Virus record (IMG/VR): IMGVR_UViG_3300037502_001542
Span: 1-27,883 of that record
DNA: 27,883 nucleotides
DNA from: a virus
Reading direction: 5' to 3' (one strand)
The translations under genes and the position numbers were made by a program. Positions 22,710 to 27,883 of the stretch are shown piece after piece (within the stretch, counting starts at the first letter, position 1; every line of letters begins with the position of its first letter). The notes beneath the pieces are model-generated. The model was not told the DNA's origin. It made no database searches and was given only the letters and a program-made list of their open reading frames with translations.

Positions 22710-24592
22710 CAAGCGTATTAACGTAAAGGCTTTTTATCCCTTACTTCTGGAGATTTCTCTCATTGGTTATCGACTAGTCAATTCTAGTCCAGTTTAGCAT
22801 ATCTTTCAATCCTTTCTTTTAATAGACTAGGATCTGGACACTCGTGGAGAAATTATATTCTGTTATACAGGTTCATTCTCTATGCGTTGCACGTGGCAGG
22901 ACTTTTTAATTTCATGCCTTCCGTTCTGATTACCTTGTCTTTTTTTGACTTAAGGTTTCCCAGATTTTTTGTCCAATTTTTACTTTAGTATCTCTACTAA
23001 AGGGGGCTAAGAAGATCTTTACCGCCGTAAGTTACCGTAATTGTTATCGTAAAAGCTTTTTATCTCTTACTTCTTATAGTTTCCTATAAGGTCAGCATAT
23101 ATTTTGTACTTTTTTTATAAGTACCCGAAGACTCGTGGAGGGATCTTAATCCTGCCCTCTATGCGTTACAGATGTACTAATCCTTCAGTATCACCCTCGG
23201 TATTAGCTTGTGAATCGTATTTAGCAGTATAACCATTTACAGTCTTTCTCTTATTTTTTAAAACTAGAGCTAGATTTTTGGGATTTACTCCATATCTGAT
23301 ACAAGATCTTAGGGTTTCTAACTTTATAATTTTTCCAGTTTTTATTTCTGTTAAAATTATAGGTTTTCCGCCTAATGTTCTAGATATCATCACTCTTTGT
23401 TCTTCAGTTATTAATCTATTCTTTAACTTAGGATTCGGTTTACCTGACTTAGATTTACTTATTTTATCTCGTATTTCTTTAGTCATGTCTGTAATACCGC
23501 CTCCGCCAATAGTTAGATTGTAACCATTTTTTAGAGTGTCTAGCTTCTCAATCCATTGCCTTTCTTTTTCAAAAAGTTCTTCTTTTGTATTAGCACTGTC
23601 TATAATACTAAACTCAAAAGAATCTCTTCCGTACTTCTTTAGGGCAGTTTGGAAATAAGATTTTTCTCTGTTGGCTTTATTTATATGAGCAAATATTCTT
23701 TCTTCTAAAGTCTTTGTTGTAATACCAACATAGGTTTTGTTAGAAATTTTATTTACCGCTTTATAAACTATACCGTACATACTATTCCGTTAGCTTTCAC
23801 CGATTTACTTCGGTTTTTTTAACAAGGAGGCATAACTTAATTATGTCTACCACCTTCTACATTTGTTACTCTTGTTTTACAAGGGAAAGACCTCTTCGGA
23901 TCTTTCTCTTCAGCTTATCTCTTTTATACTGAAGTTCAGACTATCGCATCTACTTTCGTAGTTTTCTCATTTAGTCGTTCAGCGTGCTTTCGCTTCGCCC
24001 TTGTTGTCCTTATTTTAGCAGAGAAGGATTTCCAAGTCAATTAGAGAAAATTTTAATTGGACTAGAATCTCGTTAATCCAATAATTACCGGTTCATTAAA
24101 ATTTAAACCTAATTGCTTATCGCCTTTAGCGAATTTAACAAGGTTCAAAAATTTGTTTACCGCTGGAACTAGATCTTTGATCTTGTCCCCATAAACTTCT
24201 TTCATATTTCAAATACTTAGTCTCTCGTATTTGTTTGGACTATATCATAAGACATATTAACCATTATGTCTCTCCTGAGCTCTCCTATTTCTAGGCGATC
24301 CTTCATGGCTTTTCCAGCCTTCGGACTTCAGTCTCTGAACCTTCAGAAGGGTTATTCTTTCCCTTAAGCTTGGCTGCTGATTGCCCAATTGTTTAGACAG
24401 GGGTTCCAGCAATTCACAGGATTTATAGTTTCGATTTATGCTCTTATTCCGGGGTTATTCGAGCCTGCTTCTTCAAGCCTTTCACATTGGCATCAAAACT
24501 AGAGGGGACGCACCTCAAAACTTCCAAAAAGTTTAAAAGTTTCCATTCAAGCTTGCTTGTGTGCTAGCTTTACTTGCGTCAATAGTTGCCAT
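21636..24592 (-). CDS. Major capsid protein gene, split into five exons by four group I introns
   Basis: Exons on the minus strand: 24592-24536, 24202-24076, 23859-23852, 23035-23021, 22709-21636. Joined, they give 1281 nt and a 426-aa protein. It starts MATIDASKASTQASLNGNF, continues KEVYGDKIKDLVPAVNKFLN and NEPVIIG, and crosses the intron cluster as G-LEG-VTYGG-SEGEAFELN. That region matches the 'PVxxGxExGVTYGG' pattern of this capsid type as I recall it. The gene lies after the scaffold, as in T7-like phages, and should encode the HK97-fold shell subunit. Each splice site is backed by P1 and P10 guide pairings, and the frame closes only with these joins. GGAG lies 7 nt before the ATG. Exact junctions are inferred; exon 3 could instead start at 23868, which adds three residues. 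Confidence 0.88.
22710..23020 (-). ncRNA. Group I intron 4 in the capsid gene (311 nt, no ORF)
   Basis: P1 joins exon end GGCGGU with GCCCCC (23007-23002), with the U-G pair at the splice site and one internal C-C mismatch. P10 joins CUUCUUA (23014-23008) to UCAGAAG at the start of exon 5, 6 of 7 pairs. An 8-bp hairpin (CTTTAGTA/TACTAAAG, GAGA loop) follows P1. P3 is UGGACA/UGUCCA. P7 is GCAUA (22885-22881) with UAUGC (22801-22797) in a typical S context, AAGATATGC. The GAGAA...TTCTC stem after R fits P7.1 of subgroup IA. The last base is G. Confidence 0.87.
22722..22748. repeat. 27-bp repeat, copy in intron 4 end
   Basis: It is identical at 25 of 27 positions to 23048-23074 and sits at the same distance (12 nt) from the splice site in both introns. 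It marks introns 3 and 4 as relatives. Confidence 0.85.
23021..23035 (-). other. Capsid exon 4, 15 nt
   Basis: The bases GTAACTTACGGCGGT encode VTYGG. The first seven bases pair with the P10 strand of intron 3 (7 of 7, one G-U), and the last six pair with the guide of intron 4. The same 15 nt therefore serve both splicing reactions. Confidence 0.82.
23048..23074. repeat. 27-bp repeat, copy in intron 3 end
   Basis: Partner of 22722-22748 (25 of 27 identical). It lies just before the 3' splice site, probably in the P9 region. Confidence 0.85.
23166..23780 (-). CDS. Intron-encoded GIY-YIG homing endonuclease
   Basis: The 204-aa enzyme should cut intron-less capsid alleles and drive spread of intron 3. 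Residues 1-95 form the GIY-YIG domain (GIVYKAVNKISNKTYVGITTKTLEERIFAHI; QTALKKYGRDSFEF; a Glu near 71 in ELFEKERQWIEKL; then NGYNLTIGGGG). Residues about 100-140 resemble NUMOD3 repeats (IRDKISKSKSGKPNPKLKNR; ITEEQRVMISRTLGGKP). The tail (IILTEIKTGKIIKLETLRSCIRYGV...NLALVLKNKRKTVNGYTAKY) resembles NUMOD1. It is complete with no damage visible. No strong ribosome site precedes the ATG. The stop TAA is part of the ribozyme's P7 region, so gene and ribozyme overlap. It is distinct from the endonuclease at 13395-14168. Confidence 0.92.
   Translation of the reverse strand: MYGIVYKAVNKISNKTYVGITTKTLEERIFAHINKANREKSYFQTALKKYGRDSFEFSIIDSANTKEELFEKERQWIEKLDTLKNGYNLTIGGGGITDMTKEIRDKISKSKSGKPNPKLKNRLITEEQRVMISRTLGGKPIILTEIKTGKIIKLETLRSCIRYGVNPKNLALVLKNKRKTVNGYTAKYDSQANTEGDTEGLVHL
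23852..23859 (-). other. Capsid exon 3, 8 nt micro-exon
   Basis: The bases TAGAAGGT complete the codon TTA with the final T of exon 2 and add GAA GGT (L-E-G). Five bases (UAGAA) pair perfectly with UUCUA beside the intron 2 guide (P10), and GAAGGU pairs with the intron 3 guide (P1). A 17-nt alternative starting at 23868 keeps the frame but has only two P10 pairs. Confidence 0.72.
23860..24075 (-). ncRNA. Group I intron 2 in the capsid gene (216 nt, no ORF)
   Basis: P1 is a perfect 7-bp AUUGGAU/GUCCAAU (guide 24062-24056) with U-G at the splice site. P10 is UUCUA/UAGAA. A full core can be read: P3 TTTTCTC/GAGAAAA, P4 CTTG/CAAG, P5 TCCTT/AAGGA, R GAACGACTAA (23980-23971), P8 CTAC-GAAA-GTAG, S GATAGTCTGAAC (23945-23934), P9 CTTCAG/CTGAAG. 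It is compact, without P7.1, and so of a different subgroup from introns 3 and 4. Confidence 0.88.
24076..24202 (-). other. Capsid exon 2, 127 nt
   Basis: It encodes KEVYGDKIKDLVPAVNKFLN and on to NEPVIIG, then one base of the next codon. The sequence is a clear capsid N-arm, but the frame runs into TAG eight codons past VII if not spliced. The start follows the ATG at 24205-24203, which belongs to intron 1. Confidence 0.88.
24203..24535 (-). ncRNA. Group I intron 1 in the capsid gene (333 nt, no ORF)
   Basis: P1 joins exon end GAAACUUU with GAAGUUUU (guide from 24524), 8 bp with U-G at the splice site. P10 joins CUUUUU to AAGAAG of exon 2 (6 pairs, one mismatch at the junction). The classic core strings are present: GGGCAATCAGCAGCCAAGC (24386-24368), R GTTCAGAGAC (24340-24331) and S GATATAGTCC (24246-24237). 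Extra hairpins between R and S (GGCT/AGCC, CCTA-GAAA-TAGG) fit an IA2-like P7.1/P7.2. Confidence 0.9.
24536..24592 (-). other. Capsid exon 1, 57 nt
   Basis: It encodes MATIDASKASTQASLNGNF from the ATG at 24592 with GGAG 7 nt upstream. Without splicing the frame ends at TAA immediately after Phe19, at 24535-24533, the first bases of intron 1. Confidence 0.85.
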
Positions 24593-24766
24593 AATTTATC
24601 TCCAATTTTTATATTTTTATGGTTTAAAAGCTTGGGTTAATATTTCAAGTACTTTTATATCTTCCTGCCAGAGGTATCAAGGAATCCTTTCGGGTATCCA
24701 AGAGCCAGAAAATAGCACTGCCGATAACGTACTTTACTCTAGGACTACGAAGCTTTAAGACGTAGT
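24593..24766 (-). promoter_or_regulatory. Long 5' leader of the capsid mRNA
   Basis: If transcription begins at the GG of promoter element 4, the capsid message has a leader of about 175 nt, much longer than in front of other genes here. It begins with a perfect 8-bp hairpin (GGACTACG/CGTAGTCC, 24742-24768) at the very 5' end. Further on are CCGAAAGG and repeated GATACC and CTGGC strings. No known riboswitch is recognised. The end carries the capsid ribosome site. Confidence 0.5.
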
Positions 24767-24784
24767 CCTATAAGTAGTTGTTAA
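24767..24784 (-). promoter_or_regulatory. Phage promoter-like element 4 (capsid promoter)
   Basis: The minus strand reads TTAACAACTACTTATAGG, identical to element 2. It lies immediately after the scaffold stop and upstream of the capsid leader. The terminal GG begins an 8-bp hairpin, as would suit a transcript starting there. Confidence 0.75.
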
Positions 24785-24786
24785 AA

Positions 24787-25791
24787 TTAGAACATTCTCA
24801 TAAAATCTTCAAGTTTTTGCTTCTTTTTGTTCTCTTCTTTAGGACTCTCATTGGTCGTTTTAGGAGCAACATTAGAAACATTATTAACTGCCTTAGCTTG
24901 TTTAGCAGCAGCTAATCTCTTCTTTCTAAGTTTATCTATAGTCTTTTGACCAATAAACTCTTCTAGAAAGTCTTCGGGTAAATTAGCCAATAAGTCATTG
25001 ATTTCTGTTCTAAGTTCCTTTCTAACTGTAGGAATTACGTCTTCAGGAGTAACATCTTCAAAACCATTGTCTATAGCCCAAAGCATTGTATCAGCTATTC
25101 TATTAATGATCTTAGGAGAAGCAGAGATGTCTTTATGTGCATCTAATGCCTTGATGATATTTTCTTCAAGATCATGTGCTACTTCTTCTTCAAACTTCTG
25201 TCTAGCTAATTCTTTCTCTTTTTCTTCTTTTTGTTGTATTTGCTTTCTTAGAGCTTCAACTTCTTGCATATACTTGATTTTTTCATTCTCAAGTCTTTCT
25301 CTTTCTTTTTGCTCAGGAGACTTTTGCATCTCTTCAATTCTTTGCTGTATTCTAAGTTCTGCAAGTTCGTCAGGATTTAACCCTAGCTCTTCTAGTACAG
25401 ACCAAGGATCTTGCTTAAGTCTTCCAATTTCATTAGCAAATAGTTTCTTTAATTCGCTACTTTCTGCCATAGCTTCTCTTCCTGCCATAGCTAATTGTAG
25501 TTCTCTTTTTAACGATTCTTTATCGTTCCAATCAACTTCTTTCTTAATAATTTTACCATTGACCTTGAGCTCTAGCACTTCACGAAGTTGTTTAAGTTCT
25601 TGCTTACTAGCACCTGCATCTTTAGCTTGCTTAATTACTTTGTCTGCTTGTGCTTGTGTAATTTCTTTTTGTGGAGCAGCTTCTGAAGATGCTTCTTGCC
25701 CTTCTTCAACTACTTCTTCTGTAGATTCTTCTACTTGTGGTGATTCAACTTGTGCTTCAACAGGAGCACTACCTGCGTTTTGTTCTGACAT
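24787..25791 (-). CDS. Capsid scaffolding protein
   Basis: The 334-aa protein should act as an internal scaffold during procapsid assembly and leave before DNA packaging. Residues 1-50 are acidic and disordered-looking (VEESTEEVVEEGQEASSE). A long charged coiled coil runs through residues about 125-215 (IQQRIEEMQKSPEQKERERLENEKIKYMQEVEALRKQIQQKEEKEKELARQKF). The C-terminus is basic (LRKKRLAAAKQAKA...KEENKKKQKLEDFMRMF), where scaffolds usually bind the coat protein. It has no membrane or signal segment. Its position between the portal group and the capsid gene is diagnostic. AAGGAG lies 5 nt before the ATG. Confidence 0.9.
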   Translation of the reverse strand: MSEQNAGSAPVEAQVESPQVEESTEEVVEEGQEASSEAAPQKEITQAQADKVIKQAKDAGASKQELKQLREVLELKVNGKIIKKEVDWNDKESLKRELQLAMAGREAMAESSELKKLFANEIGRLKQDPWSVLEELGLNPDELAELRIQQRIEEMQKSPEQKERERLENEKIKYMQEVEALRKQIQQKEEKEKELARQKFEEEVAHDLEENIIKALDAHKDISASPKIINRIADTMLWAIDNGFEDVTPEDVIPTVRKELRTEINDLLANLPEDFLEEFIGQKTIDKLRKKRLAAAKQAKAVNNVSNVAPKTTNESPKEENKKKQKLEDFMRMF

Positions 25792-25824
25792 ACATTCTCC
25801 TTAAACCAGTTTGTATATGGTTAA

Positions 25825-26166
25825 TTACTCTGTCTCGACATGAGATGAGAGTTTGTTAATATGTTTCTTTTGTGTGTAGCCTTTTTCGCAACGACCAAAT
25901 GTTCTCATTCGAGACTCATTTGAGAAGTCCACACCAAGGCGTTCTAGGTGTTTTTTTGCTGTCCTTTTTAAGACGTTAAGGTTATTAATATTTTCTCCAC
26001 CAATTACTGTATTGGTTTTGGAGTTTTCATTTCTAATTCTAAATGTATAATTATTAAGATCTAATATTACAGAATATCTAGCACCTGTACTTTGTGATAC
26101 AAATACTCTATTAGATATTAAGACGTTTTCAACATCTGTTTCTATGTATCTGATTCTAGCAGACAT
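25825..26166 (-). CDS. Conserved-looking 113-aa protein between portal and scaffold, unknown
   Basis: The N-terminal half is beta-rich (RVFVSQSTGARYSVILDLNNYTFRIRNE). The second half is helical and basic (NNLNVLKRTAKKHLERLGVDF...RTFGRCEKGYTQKKHINKL). It reads like a small DNA- or virion-associated protein, but I know no function. It begins one base after the stop of the 57-aa gene, so portal, 57-aa protein and this gene form one tight unit. Confidence 0.8.
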   Translation of the reverse strand: MSARIRYIETDVENVLISNRVFVSQSTGARYSVILDLNNYTFRIRNENSKTNTVIGGENINNLNVLKRTAKKHLERLGVDFSNESRMRTFGRCEKGYTQKKHINKLSSHVETE

Positions 26167-26167
26167 A

Positions 26168-26341
26168 CTATTTTCCTAGTCTTTCCTTGAGTTTAGAAAA
26201 TTTATATTTCTTATTTTTTCTTACATCAGCTCTATTAAATTCTTTAGCTACTTCTTGATCTATACCAACTTTATCTGCAAACTCTTTATTATGAGCAGCG
26301 GCAGCCATAAACTTTTTTTGTTTTTTACTAACTGAAGGCAC
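26168..26341 (-). CDS. Small basic protein, DUF3008-like, 57 aa
   Basis: The start is the GTG at 26341, with GGAG 7 nt upstream and only 2 nt after the portal stop. The product is (M)PSVSKKQKKFMAAAAHNKEF, then ADKVGIDQEVAKEFNRADVR and a Lys-rich end. The pattern 'P-VS--Q--FM-AA----------I---VAKEF----' is that of DUF3008-type phage proteins, whose role is not known. It ends with TAG one base before the next ATG. It is probably co-translated with the portal. Confidence 0.8.
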   Translation of the reverse strand: MPSVSKKQKKFMAAAAHNKEFADKVGIDQEVAKEFNRADVRKNKKYKFSKLKERLGK

Positions 26342-26343
26342 TA

Positions 26344-27883
26344 TTATGCTCCTAATTGTTTAGACATTGCTGCCTGTGGAGTTTGTGGTAGTTCCTCGAA
26401 TGGAGCAGGTGGAGCTGCTGGAGCAGGTACTTGCATATTCTGAGTTAAATCCATTCCTGCTGCTTGAGGATTAGTCATAGGAGCAGAAGGAGCTTGTTCA
26501 GGTGTACCCATTTGTGGTTGTGCAGGCATAGGAGGAGCTAATGGTGGCAACTGTTGTTGAGCAGTTACTGCTAATAGTCCTGGATCTACATTTCTTAAAC
26601 TATCAATATGTTCTTGTATATGTGCTAATGTTCTACTTACTAAGTCAGCATCTTGTCTTAAAATAGGATCTGCAATTACTGCTTTATGTTCTCTAATATG
26701 TAAAGCATGATCGTCAGTCATTACTGATATAACAGGTTCACCTTTAAGTAATGCTTCATTTTCAGATTTAACAGTATCTAATTCATTCATCTCTCCTTCC
26801 ATAAGATAGTCAAGATTTCCTGTATTTAGTACCATTAAATACTTCTCAGGAGATTTAATTACTCCCATCTGTAAAAGATTCTCTGCGACCTGTGCTCTAC
26901 CTGCAGTACTACTCATAAGTGCGTTACCGACATCAACTACTACTCTTGAAATAGAATTAATATCTTCACTTTTAAACTCTTGCATTTTAGTAGTTTGACT
27001 AAGACCTGAGATAGCAATTACTCTAGGTACTTTAGCAAAGTCTTGAAGTAATTTAATAAGACCTGTACCTACGTCTTCTAGTAATTGTATGTATGATTGC
27101 TGTAGTCCTGAAATAAATTGTAGTGCTTGGGATTGAACTAAAGCTAAAGCGTTTCCTGATCTTAAAGAACTCTCAGGATTACCTCTTGCAACAGAGTTAA
27201 CTCCTGAAATAGTTTCCATAGTATTTTCTAGTTTTTGTAGAAAGTTAAATACTTCTGCAGGAGTACTAGTTAGATTAAGTGGTTTAGGATCTCCAGCTTG
27301 AGCATTATACTCAATGAAGTTTAAACCGCCCTGTAATTGATTTACTCTAATATCATTACCTCTAGGGTTAAGAATATTTTGCACACCAAAAGCATTCTGA
27401 TTTGTAAGAATTGTTGAATACAAACTATTTACTGCATCTTGCATTGGAAGTAAATCAAACATTGTGGTATATCCATAAGGAGTACCAATGACATCTGATG
27501 GAGCAATTCTATAAATAGGTAATTGTCTATAAGGCATTATTGTATCAACAAGAACACAGTCACTGTCGATATATAAAGTATAGTTGCCTTCAGGTAAAGA
27601 TTCAGTTCTTTTATGGAAAAACTCATATATAGGAATATCTACTGTCTCATCGTAAGGAGTAACAGTGGTACGTCTAGCACCTTCTGTATCTTTTGTAGGA
27701 GTAGCTAAGATCTTATCAGCAAACTCAGGATACTTTTTAGCTAGGTCATATTTATTAACAAAAGTTCTACATAAAACCCAATCATGAAGCTCAGGATTCT
27801 CTTTTGTACTGTCAAATACTACGTCTAATGGGGATAATACGTTAAATTCTACGTCTCCTTCATGTATCGGATATGGTTCTAAT
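26344..27883 (-). CDS. Portal protein, C-terminal 512 residues (N-terminus beyond window)
   Basis: The frame stays open to the right edge. The ATG at 27537 is internal, because residues upstream of it continue sensibly (FDSTKENPELHDWVLCRTFVNKYDLAKKYPEF; YEFFHKRTESLPEGNYTLYIDSD). The portal forms the dodecameric gate at one capsid vertex. Typical elements follow: RQLPIYRIAPSDVIGTPYGYTTMFDLLPMQDAVNSLYS (clip/stem approach), GVNSVARGNPESSLRSGNALALVQSQALQFISGLQ, and the helical HALHIREHKAVIADPILR...AHIQEHI segment. The last 80 residues are Pro/Ala/Gln-rich. It is followed by scaffold and capsid genes, as in other podoviruses. Confidence 0.92.
   Translation of the reverse strand, partial: LEPYPIHEGDVEFNVLSPLDVVFDSTKENPELHDWVLCRTFVNKYDLAKKYPEFADKILATPTKDTEGARRTTVTPYDETVDIPIYEFFHKRTESLPEGNYTLYIDSDCVLVDTIMPYRQLPIYRIAPSDVIGTPYGYTTMFDLLPMQDAVNSLYSTILTNQNAFGVQNILNPRGNDIRVNQLQGGLNFIEYNAQAGDPKPLNLTSTPAEVFNFLQKLENTMETISGVNSVARGNPESSLRSGNALALVQSQALQFISGLQQSYIQLLEDVGTGLIKLLQDFAKVPRVIAISGLSQTTKMQEFKSEDINSISRVVVDVGNALMSSTAGRAQVAENLLQMGVIKSPEKYLMVLNTGNLDYLMEGEMNELDTVKSENEALLKGEPVISVMTDDHALHIREHKAVIADPILRQDADLVSRTLAHIQEHIDSLRNVDPGLLAVTAQQQLPPLAPPMPAQPQMGTPEQAPSAPMTNPQAAGMDLTQNMQVPAPAAPPAPFEELPQTPQAAMSKQLGA

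Larger units (their letters stand above)
23036..23851 (-). ncRNA. Group I intron 3 in the capsid gene (816 nt, carries GIY-YIG gene)
   Basis: P1 joins exon end GAAGGU with GCCUCC (23831-23826), with U-G at the splice site and one A-C mismatch. P10 joins AAGUUAU (23838-23832) to GUAACUU of exon 4, 7 of 7. P3 is CCGAAG/CUUCGG. P7 is GCAUA (23164-23160) with UAUGC (23099-23095). GAGGG...CCCTC fits P7.1, and GTACTT/AAGTAC fits P8. These features place it in subgroup IA. An endonuclease gene occupies the region upstream of P7, and its TAA lies inside the R element. It shares guide, P7 and 3' end with intron 4. Confidence 0.88.

Noticed and set aside
22710-22712. TTG at 22712 as the capsid start codon
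   Set aside because: It lies at the 3' end of intron 4, has no good ribosome site, and would drop the capsid N-arm, which is present upstream in separate exons.
23036-23060. Earlier 3' splice sites of intron 3 (after 23055 or 23048)
   Set aside because: They lack the 7-bp P10 pairing that places the junction at 23036/23035, and would add residues not expected in the capsid family.
23860-23868. Extra nine bases (TAACAAATG) as part of exon 3
   Set aside because: This keeps the frame (adding T-N-V) but gives only two P10 pairs, against five for a start at 23859. It is held as an alternative, not the main model.
22713-24592. Capsid gene as a pseudogene broken by frameshifts and junk DNA
   Set aside because: The interruptions contain full group I cores with matched guide pairings, and removing them restores the frame exactly.
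24593-24766. Known riboswitch or self-cleaving ribozyme (glutamine-type, hammerhead) in the capsid leader
   Set aside because: A GGCAGGAAG string and CCGAAAGG hairpin looked suggestive, but the required conserved cores of these families are not present.
24998-25804. Long plus-strand frame opposite the scaffold gene
   Set aside because: It is the antisense image of a Glu/Lys-rich coiled coil, giving Ser/Leu/Phe/Cys-rich nonsense. There is no ribosome site or family pattern.
26344-27537. Complete portal gene starting at 27537
   Set aside because: The frame continues with portal-like sequence to the window edge, so this Met is internal.
1-27883. CRISPR arrays, tRNA genes, insertion sequences, attachment sites
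   Set aside because: None was seen on either strand. The repeats present are fibre-stalk, intron and promoter repeats.

Overview
The window is a stretch of an AT-rich tailed-phage genome, most likely a podovirus with a T7-like virion plan. Every supported gene lies on the minus strand, so the late/structural module is transcribed from the right edge (27883) toward the left edge (1). No host gene, tRNA, rRNA, CRISPR array or transposon is visible. The host cannot be read from the sequence. Several short structural proteins resemble ones I associate with marine and freshwater phages, but that is memory and not a search.

Layout in transcription order. (1) Head module: portal (cut by the window edge), a 57-aa basic protein, a 113-aa protein of unknown role, the scaffold, and the major capsid protein (MCP). 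(2) A strong terminator, then a long receptor-binding/fibre block (21.5-7.9 kb): a 154-aa virion protein, a 1048-aa fibre with carbohydrate-binding-like and two C1q-like domains, two tail-fibre assembly chaperone-type proteins, a small membrane protein (holin candidate), two small beta proteins, a 592-aa fibre, a free-standing GIY-YIG endonuclease, a 285-aa virion protein, an Mtd-N-like protein, a 699-aa fibre with a beta-helix, and a 592-aa beta-helix spike. (3) A terminator and promoter, then the neck/tail module: a 125-aa acidic protein with a CxxC pair, a 318-aa adaptor-like protein, a 1281-aa nozzle (tail tubular B-like), a 135-aa protein, a 669-aa Gln/Ala-rich protein that may be an internal virion protein, and the start of one more gene at the left edge.

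The main discovery is the MCP gene. It has no single open frame. It can be rebuilt as five exons (57, 127, 8, 15 and 1074 nt) separated by four group I introns (333, 216, 816 and 311 nt). Each intron shows a P1 guide pairing with the upstream exon and a P10 pairing with the downstream exon, and these fix the splice sites. The joined frame gives a 426-aa protein that reads correctly through a conserved capsid segment. Three introns sit within 23 coding bases, leaving an 8-nt and a 15-nt exon. Intron 3 carries a GIY-YIG homing endonuclease, and introns 3 and 4 are sisters.

A second discovery is a repeated promoter-like sequence on the minus strand, TTAACAACTACTTATAGG and variants. It occurs four times, each time in a gap before a gene or operon, and twice next to a terminator. 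It resembles the promoter of T7-type single-subunit RNA polymerases, which suggests a phage-encoded polymerase outside this window.
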